Shown here piece by piece: positions 55,769 through 64,000 of a DNA stretch of 64,000 nucleotides. The translations under genes were made by a program, and so were the position numbers. Position 1 is the stretch's first letter; each line of letters starts with the position of its first letter. The notes beneath the pieces were generated by a model. The model saw nothing but the letters and a program-made list of their open reading frames with translations, was not told where the DNA came from and did no database searches. The stretch is taken from NCBI GenBank assembly GCA_039881145.1, contig JAYKKI010000023.1, forward strand, positions 4,564,501-4,628,500. The letters run 5' to 3'. Source of the stretch: Druceiella hillmani (taxonomy: Eukaryota; Arthropoda; Insecta; Lepidoptera; Hepialidae).

Positions 55769-57803
55769 ACATGAAAAAACGGTTATGATACTTTTTGTGT
55801 ATTTTAATATAAGGTAATTTGTATTTGAATAAGCATTCATTTTTTTTTACCGTGAATACTTTTTTAGTAATTTAGATTCAAATAGTCAGGAGAAAAATAT
55901 TGAGAAACATTGCAATTTTTTAGAGATTTTTTAGGGTTGTTACAGAAACTTTTGCCCAAAATAAAGATTCAACATGACATACCAAATATTTGCACTTAAA
56001 CCATTATTCTTTCAAATCATGCTTCATTTCAACTGTCTATGTCAAATAATGTGCTAGGAATATGCTTGTTTAAGACAGACACCGAAGTAATTCTATGTGT
56101 CCCGTTATTTCTCTCAATATTAGTAAACATATTAAAAAAAGGCCAAAATTTAAATAAACATTTTTTCTTTTCATTTTTAAATACTCAACAATGATGCTAA
56201 CATTTGATTAGTTTTATATAATCATATTTCTTTTGCACTGGATTCTTTAGTTCTTTTAACAACATTTATTACGGTCATATCTCAAAATGTTTAATGATAT
56301 AATTGCAATAAAGGGTTATTTTAATTCCGCCCTTCTTATATATCATCAATTATTCACATCTAAACAATTGATTCAAGTTTAGCCCAAAATTATTTCTTTT
56401 AAATCATTATCATCTATTATCTTTGAATTTGCGGCCTTCATCCTATTGATAGCGAACCTTTGCCAATGTCTAGCTAAAAGATGTGGCTAGGTAACACTAA
56501 ATAAATCATTCCTTGGATATGTGTCATAATTGTTTAAAAAATTAAATTGAAATTAAAAAACAAATATTAACAGATTAAACAAATACAACTACAATATATA
56601 GAGGCGCACAAAGTAAAGGATAAAAAAAAAAAACAAAAAACAGAAATACACACATATCTGAATTTACAATATCCTACATTTTGAAGTCCTTCTTTCTTAT
56701 TTATTGTATGATTTATTTATTGTATGATCTAGAATGGTTTAACTGGTGACTGCTAAAAAGGATCTAATGTTAATACATAACTAGATTTTATATTTTAATA
56801 TAACTAAACGAAGGAAATGTATTATTTAAAGAGCCTGCAAATAAGAGATAATTTATATCACCTTTCCTAACTCCGCAATCATGAATTGAAGACTCTTCGA
56901 TGCCTAGCCAAATGAGCCAAAATAGAGCAATATCCTAAACGCTTATAACATACCACCGAGGTTTCTCTTCGAGACAACAATAACACAATCCAAAGTTTTG
57001 AACCATGACTCTCAAAGAATCTATATCTCACTGCCCATGTTTTCATCACCATGACCAGAATGATTGAAAAATTAATGTCCATCCTGGTAACATCGGACAA
57101 GACTGCTCTATGTAAATGTATGAGTATTGTGTATATGTAATATATCTACATATGCATAACTGCCAGTGACTATAAAATATAGCACACATTTTCTCAAGCA
57201 AGTAGGCAGACGGGAAGTGGATAATGTTAATGGTGGGAAGAGGTAAATCGTTTATTACTAATGCCTTGGCACATGCGCATAAATCCTTACAAACTGCTCG
57301 CGACAGGATTGAATCACTGTGAGGAATTTATAAGTGTGTAAGTGGAAAGGACTTGGTATGTATTTCATTCATTGATTTGCGCTGTTCGAGCGAACTTGGC
57401 TGTTGTGAGGATCGATTGAATAATTATGACGATTAATGTGGCTGGTCAGAGTTGCAGAGAAAATGCAGGATTGATTGTCTTGTATAGGATGATATGTTAA
57501 CCCTAAAAGTGCGGGTTGGAACATATAAAAGGTCTATGCCTTCGGAAATTTTTGGTACAAATCATCAGAACTAATTTAATGGTAAATGACTTCACATCCA
57601 TGGCAGTGAGACAATAGTTAAGGGCTAAAACGTCCTCTTGTTTTCAGCTTAAGATTTAAATATATATTACTTATACTTTATTAATATATTATACTAAATA
57701 TATTACCGCAATAAGCATTATTTCAGGAAGGTGCTTGTTTATATTTGTGGTACCCTCTGCATTTTCTAGTAGTTCGCCTCTTTTTGCATATTATGTTCCT
57801 TAT
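55769..57803. other. A+T-rich DNA, nothing recognised
   Basis: No supported gene. A 73-codon minus frame at 56879-57100 has no motif. Confidence 0.5.
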
Positions 57804-57861
57804 CATGTTATCGCAGACATTCCATTTGTCTTTTGACAAATGGAATGTCTGCGATAACATG
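57804..57861. repeat. perfect 27-bp hairpin, TTTT loop
   Basis: CATGTTATCGCAGACATTCC then ATTTGTC (57804-57830) is exactly complemented by 57835-57861. It lies just downstream (in LINE orientation) of the R1-like relic's C-terminal frame. Confidence 0.95.
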
Positions 57862-57879
57862 AGTTTTCATTCTGCGTAA

Positions 57880-60210
57880 TGTTTATTTCAGCGTCAAAGC
57901 TTCGGCACTTAAATATTGCATGTTGTGGTTCTCATTATGGACACAGTACGTACATTGATCGTTTGCCGCTTTACCAATGGAATGCAAACATACATTAAAT
58001 ATGTCGTGACCGGTTAATGATTTGGTAACTTTAGTTTGAATTTTATGAATTCCAGTGCAGTTTCCTAAGTAGGTGCGGCATATAGGTGCGTGGAGTGTGC
58101 CATTGATGTTAGCACTCTCCACCTGCGAGCTCTTGAATCTTTTGTTTTGGCACAAGTCTGCCAAAAGCTTGTCTTTCACTTTTCAAGCCACCTTTTCAAT
58201 ATATTCTTTAAAGGACAGCCTTTTACATAGTCACACTTTTAGATATTTTAATTATTTTCTACAGTTCCACTGTTACACTATCCACTAAAATGATATCGAG
58301 ACATATTGTATTCTGGCACTTGGCTTCCTTTTTCCTTTTCCGCTTGACTTGACTTTTCTGCTTCAGCATTATCGCTTCCGTCTTTTCTGGGGTCAGCTAT
58401 AAACGCTTCTGGATCAATTGTTTATTTTGGCAAGTGTTTTGTTTCCAGCGATTATCAATTGAACCTCCTTTCAAGTAGCTCTTACAACTACTATATTGCC
58501 AGAAATACTAACGTAGTGTAATTCCTTACCCAGATCGAGTCTAAGTATATCATTGTTCTATAGCGTAGGATTCAAGATGGAATCCTGGGAAACTTCACTA
58601 CTGACTTTAATTGTTCCTGCGTTTCCTTACGCGTCTCGTGCTACGTTATACCCTTTATTAAAATTGCTGCTCATCATATTATATATGTAATTAGGCAACT
58701 CTGTGACTTGGAATTTATATAGTATGGTTCCCTAGGGGACTGAGTTACAAGCGTTTCTGACATCGATGACTAATAGCGTGTATACTTTTTTAGTGCGGTA
58801 TACTCCTTGTTTCACCTCCTTACTACGCTACGTTTATCTCATTCCCAACAGCTCCTAAAGGTGGTCCTAATCGGTCATCTCTAAATCCGTATTGTGTATC
58901 AGTTAACTTCCGTGTACGTGGATTATCCACAGGTTTGTTTAGCTTACGGTTTTGCAGTTTGCCATGCTACTGGAAGTTATCCTCTCTGGAAAATAGCGTT
59001 TATGATCCATTTAATCATATCTGGGGTAGACTAACAGATATACGATTTCTGGGAAAATGCTTTTTGGGCTCAATGCTTTCTTGAGTTTGATCCAGGTAGT
59101 TGCTATAACCTCAACAGTTGCCTCCAGTATATCGGTCATTACATGTCTTGAGGATGTAAAATCAGCAGGTGTGCTGTTCCTGCTATCTTGCGCATTTTTG
59201 GCAGATTTATCTACGATGGAGGTTTTTATGCAGCTTTTTATGCAGATCACGAGCACTAAGCCCCGTCCATTTTTATCCACATCCCCCTGAATTTGTTTCC
59301 ATCGTCTTCCTATAGTCCTAGCAATCGGGAGCCGGAGTACCAACCTGGTTGTTTTGCATCTAAGTTTATCTTCGTTTTGTGTTTCGTTTTCCTATTGCCT
59401 TTCTTCTTCTCAGCATTAGATTGAGTGTATTGCCACCTAAGTTCGATATAATTTCTCGTAGTTGCTGTTATTTCATCTGTCCAATAGTAGACAGGTTTTT
59501 ATTAACGGGTTTCTTTTTGGGTATTTTTGCATCGCAGCTGCTAGGTCATTAATTCTGTAACATTAGAGCAGATAAATGTTTTCTCGATCTTTCCTTTGTT
59601 TGGTTCAAATAAGTTTCAATTCCTATTGGCAGTCTGCACTTTTTTCCATATATATGAATGATGATATATTTATAACCGCTGAATGGTCTCCTCATCGAGA
59701 ACTTGCCGTTCTAAAACTTTACTGGTGAGTTCAGAGTGTTAGATCAAGTCTTGATGTTTTTCCATTTTTGGAAGTTTGATTGTGTGCTGGAAATGAAAAT
59801 GAGAAGATCAAGAGCTACTAGCATTGCAATTATATAATAGCCTCTGTGGTTATTACCCTTACTGCCACACGCTTTAGAGGTAGAATTAAAATTATCCGCG
59901 ATGATGACAGGTCGTCTTCGGATATTGATTTCCTCCCACAATCCATCGTTGTCTTTTCAAGTCATCAACGCCACAGTTAGGTACAAAGCCATTTTCTTAA
60001 AAAAATCTGAAACGGTTACAGTTTTATTGCAGATAATAATAACTCGATCTCTTCGATTGTCCTTCTCCCATCTTGCAGCTTTAGCAATTTTTCGATTTAG
60101 CTCTGCTACAAATTCAAGATCTATATTTAATTTATTGACCGTTGGTGCATCAACAGGTCATGTAACATCAACAGGTCATGTAAATGTCAATAAAAATCAA
60201 CGGGTCACGT
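57880..60210 (-). pseudogene. R1-clade LINE, decayed endonuclease/reverse transcriptase ORF
   Basis: Minus-strand motifs occur in the correct order from high to low coordinates. The APE-type endonuclease shows VIIADNFNS...GSKGNNHRG...VALDL (59760-59905; GDFN in intact relatives). The reverse transcriptase shows TQYGFRDDR (about 58880-58905), motif A LLVIDVRNACNSV (58745-58785), motif B QDSILNPTL (about 58565-58600) and TPEKTEA (about 58380-58405). The C-terminal part shows SLTGHDIFNVCLHSIGKA with C..C (57950-58015). The FADD catalytic box is replaced (about 58510-58530 reads VSISGN). Many stops and frameshifts are present, so it is non-functional. R1 elements normally insert in 28S rDNA or related targets. 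No rDNA is seen here. Confidence 0.75.
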
Positions 60211-60285
60211 AAATGTCAATAAAAATCAACGGGTCATGTAAATGTCAATAAAAATCAACGGGTCATGTAAATGTTAATAAAAATT
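60148..60285. repeat. 29-bp tandem repeat, about 4.5 copies
   Basis: GTCAATAAAAATCAACGGGT then CATGTAAAT repeats with GTCAAT at 60186, 60215, 60244 and 60273. ATCAACAGGTCATGTAA half-units precede it. It lies at the 5' edge of the LINE relic. Confidence 0.93.
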
Positions 60286-60789
60286 AATTTCCTTACGCGA
60301 GCGATAGAAAGATTATATCTCTCTGCCAACCTCCCCTATTATTTTTTACATCCCATAACATACCTTATACTCCTTCCGTCCCTGATCAGATAGTACGTTT
60401 CTAAATTCAACCACAATTTAATTTTTTTATCAAAATCAAAATTATTTACAATTAAACTATTCACGTTATTCTTAACGGCTTACAAAATCTTATAAACATC
60501 CTCACAATAAGAATTTATTTTGGTCTTTGTTTTATTGACTAATTCTGATTAAATTTAATAATTTATTTTGAAAATATTGAATGATGATATTGAAAATTAC
60601 ATAGATTTGAAATACGACAAACTTCCTTCCTTTTTCGCCCAGTACTCCTTGATCGGCCCTTTCCTCTGATTGCCGTATTTTTAATGCTGGTCATATTTTA
60701 GTTTCATATGGACCAATATTTTTGAAAAAAATATTTGTTTATAATTATGCAAAGACTTTTTTTATTGTTATTTAAGCCGGATCAAGATT
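60286..60789. other. intergenic DNA
   Basis: Nothing recognised. Confidence 0.5.
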
Positions 60790-61790
60790 AAAAATAATGG
60801 AATTTGTTAGATGAAATTCGAGAGTCATATTTTCGTAATAGACAAGAAGACTTTATGAGTCACTTTATCAAAGACGCTGATTTGTTGTGTTTTGTAATAA
60901 TGATGAAGTTCTTCTTTGAGAATTTGGTTTCCGAGAACGGTATGATCAATTACAACTTTTTATTGAATCGTCCAAAATTAGTTTAGAATTTCTTTTATTT
61001 CACGATGACAATAAATACCCTTCAGTCCTCCTTGAACATGCAATAAATATGAAAGAAAACTATGGAAATATGAAGTTGTTACTGAAAAAAAAATATATTC
61101 CCAGTGCTCTTAGAACATTTGTGTTGATTTAAAAGTTGTAGCAATGTTAACCGGACTACATGGAGGATATACCACGTTTTGTTGTTTTTCATGCAAATGA
61201 GGCGATCGCACAAGAGATAAACACTATGTAGTAAAAAAAATAGCAAAGAAGAACAAGTTCAAATTCTGGAGTCAATAATGTATCTGAAGAACCTTTGGTT
61301 CGAGCAAAGACAAAAAATTCTAATGAAAAGCTTTGGAAAGGCAAAGAACAAGTATGGAGAATTCTTTCAATATCTTGAAACAAAATTGCCCCGATTCACC
61401 TACGTAAATTGAACGAAGGAATCTTTGTAGGTCCGCATATTTCTATATAATGTTGAATAAAACAGAAATAAAGAATATGGACTGCTTCTATAGAAGTTTG
61501 TAGTAGTTTTTTTGAACACAAAAAAGTGACAACTGCCTGACAATCGTCCAAAATTTTCTTTCTGCTTATAAAGCTGTGAAATGCAATGTCTTCCTTAAAA
61601 TTCATTTTTTGGTTAAATCTCCTTCATAAGAATCTTGGTGCATTATTAGATGAACATGGTGAAACCTTTTATCAGGACATAGACAGATGATACAATTGAA
61701 AATGCTCAGAAGGAATCCTTGCAGATTTTTGTTGGTTGGTTAGCCGCGCAATTCTAATGGAAAACATGAAAAGAAAGAAAACTACTAAGT
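60790..61790 (+). pseudogene. broken copy of an uncharacterised multi-copy arthropod gene family
   Basis: Plus-strand fragments in several frames run in order: FRNRQEDFMSHFIKD (60825), LQLFIESSKISLEFLLFHDD then NKYPSV and NMKENYGNMK (60950-61075), VDLKVVAMLTGLHGGYTTFC then CFSCK (61125-61195), HYVVKK, FGKAKNKYGEFFQYLETKLP (61333-61395), and later NLGALLDEHGETFYQD (61633-61680). From memory these match a family abundant in aphids and other arthropods (FRNRQxDFxxYF...DLKVVALLxGLQxGYTKxCCFLCEWDSR...DEHGExFHQD), annotated only as uncharacterised and probably linked to a mobile element. Stops and shifts show this copy is dead. Confidence 0.6.
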
Positions 61791-62105
61791 GAAACGCTAT
61801 ATTGTACACGAGGCTAGGTTGTTTTGAAGATTTCAATTATTTGAAATTAATGTTTGCTTGTAAGTAAAAATTGTATTTTATTATATTATTATATATAAAA
61901 GATTTAATGATAACACTGGTACGCAAGAAAATTTCTTTCTCATTACTATTATTATGCACGATTAAAATATATTTTGTACTTTTGACCACGTATACTTTTT
62001 ATGTAATGGATTTGTTTAATAAAATACTATTTTTACTTACAAGCCATTATATATATTTATTATATTAGTGTTATCATTAAATCTTTAATAATTTAATGTT
62101 TAATC
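61791..62105. other. A+T-rich DNA with an inverted ATTTAATGATAACACT pair
   Basis: AAAGATTTAATGATAACACT at 61899-61918 is mirrored by AGTGTTATCATTAAATCTTT at 62068-62087, a perfect 20-bp inverted pair. ACTTACAAGCCATTATATAT (62034-62053) also pairs with 61857-61866 plus 61889 context loosely. It has the form of a MITE of about 230 bp (about 61857-62087). Confidence 0.6.
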
Positions 62106-62390
62106 ATTACATTACATTTTGGAGGTGAAAACTGAGTTTGTTTGCTTGCTTGTCTTACTCTCAGGTCTCGACGCTTAACTGATTTCCATATGATATAGAA
62201 TATATTTTATCGCGGAATGGACCTAAATTTTGTTGAAATTAAAAAGATCATTCCTTTAAGGAAAAGTGGCTGGGGGTTGTGTGGGCATAAATAAGTATTA
62301 TGTATAAGATCCAATATTTTTACAAGGACATTATTTTTAAATTATATAATTATTTAATTTCACGTGAGCGAAGCCGCGGGTCGACGCTAG
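62106..62390 (+). mobile_element. Helitron 3' region, non-autonomous
   Basis: It ends with GAGCGAAGCCGCGGGTCGAC then GCTAG|T (CTAG 62387-62390). GCGAAGCCGCGGG...GCTAGT is the typical terminus of lepidopteran Helitrons. Upstream words fit the subterminal part of such elements (TTTGTTTGCTTGCTTGTCTT, CTTAACTGATTTCCATATG, GGACCTAAATTTTG, TGGCTGGGGGTTGTGTG). The element inserts before T. The 5' TC end was not located, so the start is approximate. Confidence 0.7.
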
Positions 62391-62752
62391 TGAATAAAAA
62401 AATAACATATGTAGCGAAGGCCGAGCAGCTTGTCCTTCGTGTAGGTGTTATCGTTTTAGCGCGTATTGTATACGCGGTTCCAAGGAGGAAATTCGAAACC
62501 GCGCACTTGCATTACCCACGTCGCGTCTAGCTCGCGTGCACTTGGCTTGCCGTTAAAACATCGCGAATATAACTAGTGCAATGCTAGATAGATATATATA
62601 CAGTAGCTATGATAGACGCGTACCAAGATCCACAAATTTCTGATCAAAATCTGCACAAAAACTACCCACAAACGTAAAAAAACTATACGAATCTAATGCT
62701 AATCTAATTGGCAGTGATAATATGCCTTACTTGTAAAACTCTGGTGATTTGA
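62391..62752. other. intergenic DNA with a GC-richer patch
   Basis: At 62410-62560 composition is more balanced (GCGCGTATTGTATACGCGGTT, a near-palindrome at about 62459-62477; ACGTCGCGTCTAGCTCGCGT). No gene was recognised. Confidence 0.4.
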
Positions 62753-63603
62753 TTAAAAAAAACTGTGCGATGTCGTTTTGGAGATCTTTAACTTCGAATT
62801 TTTTTTACGTAAATGATTATGTAGAGCCCTGAATAAATGGTAATCAGAGGACACAGTGCCTGGCGAATATGATGGATAAGTGAGTAGAACCCAGCCGAGC
62901 TCCTTTAATTTATCATAAGTACGTTTTGCAACACGTTGTCTAGCATTATCATGTAGAAAATAAACTCCATCCTGTTGACAGTTCATATTATACACAGTTC
63001 CCAATGAATACCCTTGATATTCCATCAGCAGCTGAACATCACCTTTTTGGCACTTATTTCAGGTTTGGATATTGAAACTCTTGTTTTTCCGATACCCAGC
63101 CATTGACGTTTGCGTGTATGGTTAACATATGTAACCCACTTTTCATTGCCTGTTATTAACTGATTCAGTTAGTCGAAGTTACTTTTCAATATCAATAACT
63201 GTTGACAAGTATCAACTCTACAATGAAGGTTATATGATGATAACTCGTAGGGTATTCACACACCGTATTTTGAAACTTTTCCCAATTCGTGTAAATGTGT
63301 TTCTATGGTGCCGTGACTTCAGTATAACTCATCTGCCAATTAACGAGTCGTCAGTCGAGGATCCTCCTCAATTAGGTGTCATAATCGTCAAACGTTCAAT
63401 TCAACAGGACGTCCGGTACGGGGTTCGTCCTCAAGATCGTAATCCTCATTCCTGAACTTTTTGAACAAAATCTTTGCCGTCGCGTAAGACACCGTGGACT
63501 CACTCATCGCATGATGTATATTATTTGTGGCAGTCTTTGTATTCTAACCCAGACGAAATTGGTAAAGTAATAGAATCCGTATTTGATATCGATTTAAATC
63601 CAT
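62753..63603 (-). pseudogene. mariner transposase, near full length but broken
   Basis: The reading frame begins at ATG 63603 (MDLNRYQIRILLLYQFRLG), the mariner helix-turn-helix start. It continues with FKKFRNEDYDLEDEPRTGRP (about 63400-63475), ITGNEKWVTYVNHTRKRQWL (about 63095-63160) and FLHDNARQRVAKRT...SDYHLF (62860-62975). The second and third catalytic Asp are 34 residues apart, the DD34D signature. The first catalytic Asp is Asn here (TGNEKW for TGDEKW). In-frame stops occur after FRLG, near PVELNV and at FSC*WNIKG, and at least one frameshift is present. The copy is inactive. Confidence 0.88.
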
Positions 63604-63667
63604 TATCTTTTACGTAATTCACTTAAAGCTTCGTCGCTGACTGTTATCAAGTGGCTGCACTTTGGCC

Positions 63668-63675
63668 TATTTATA
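63668..63675 (-). promoter_or_regulatory. TATAAATA upstream of the mariner frame
   Basis: Minus-strand TATAAATA lies 65-70 bp upstream of the mariner ATG, and a TCAG initiator-like motif occurs about 36 bp after its first T. It could be the element's own promoter or part of the neighbouring relic. Confidence 0.3.
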
Positions 63676-63689
63676 CCCTACAGTAAAAC

Positions 63690-64000
63690 CTTCTATAAGT
63701 TTCGTGGATCTTTCTAGAAAAGTCCCGAAGTTGTGGCTAAAAGCTTGTAACATTATGTTACCTTCAAAGTAATCCCCATTGTTTGCAACTGGGACACCGA
63801 ACCCACTCTTCCATACACTTCTCATAGGCCGAAAGTGGTATGTCCTTTAATTCCCGCTGTCAATTCCATTTGATGTTTTCATTCGAATCAAAACGGGTTC
63901 CGGATTTTGAATTCGGCTTTTTTCGAAGCACCATTCGGTCGATTGTTGGTTACTCGTTAATGTATCGTATTCATAGATCCAGGTCTCGTCCTGTTATGAT
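63690..64000 (-). pseudogene. second mariner-type transposase relic, cut by window end
   Basis: From the window end inwards, the minus strand reads ITGRDLDL-like (TGDETW region), then SNQQSTEW-like (out of frame), FEKSRIQNPEPV, a jump, and ELKDIPLSAYEKCMEEWV with YFEG-like remains (about 63750-63860). The latter matches the C-terminal LKxIPxxxFxxCFxxWxxRxxxC...YFEGD of another mariner/Mos-type lineage. The central part, including the second and third Asp region, is deleted. It abuts the 62.75-63.6-kb copy in the same orientation. Confidence 0.6.

Overview
The window reads as A+T-rich, gene-poor DNA from an insect nuclear genome, most likely a moth or butterfly. The evidence for that is decayed LINE open frames of RTE, Jockey-like, I-like and R1 type, mariner transposases, hAT- and Helitron-type ends (a hairpin followed by CTAG|T, a common lepidopteran form), long TA microsatellites, and no bacterial-style genes. 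I find no convincing host protein-coding exon. Almost everything recognisable is a transposable-element relic, a tandem array or an inverted repeat. The taxon is an inference from repeat types, not from a host gene.

Layout. 1-6 kb: intergenic DNA with a hAT-like end (2.0 kb), an RTE-type 3' relic (2.75 kb) and a near-perfect 245-bp palindrome (3.78 kb) whose arms each carry a hammerhead-ribozyme-like fold. 6-7 kb: a heat-shock-type promoter made of long phased nGAAn arrays, a TATA box and an initiator-like motif, followed by an 18-codon reading frame and a polyadenylation signal, all enclosed by diverged inverted repeats. 7-18 kb: tandem arrays with periods of about 160, 71, 122 and 150 bp. 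18.4-22.2 kb: a foldback-like element with long sub-repeated inverted arms. 22.6-23.0 kb: an isolated CpG-rich island with a TATA box, the best candidate for a host promoter. 24-33.7 kb: minisatellites of 39 and 42 bp, a small inverted-repeat element with a paralogous copy lacking it, hairpins, a solo copy of the 3.8-kb palindrome arm, and a Helitron-like end. 34-49 kb: a mariner relic and LINE relics (Jockey-like, I-like, RTE). 57.8-60.2 kb: a decayed R1-type LINE on the minus strand. 60.8-61.8 kb: a broken copy of an uncharacterised multi-copy arthropod gene family. 62.1-64 kb: a Helitron end and two adjacent mariner relics, the last running off the window.

Most worth a second look: the phased heat-shock-element arrays inside a possible transposon, the inverted pair of hammerhead-like units plus the solo copy at 32.5 kb, the 3.75-kb foldback element, and a scatter of perfect short-loop hairpins. 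There is no operon-like organisation. The parts are independent insertions that decayed in place.
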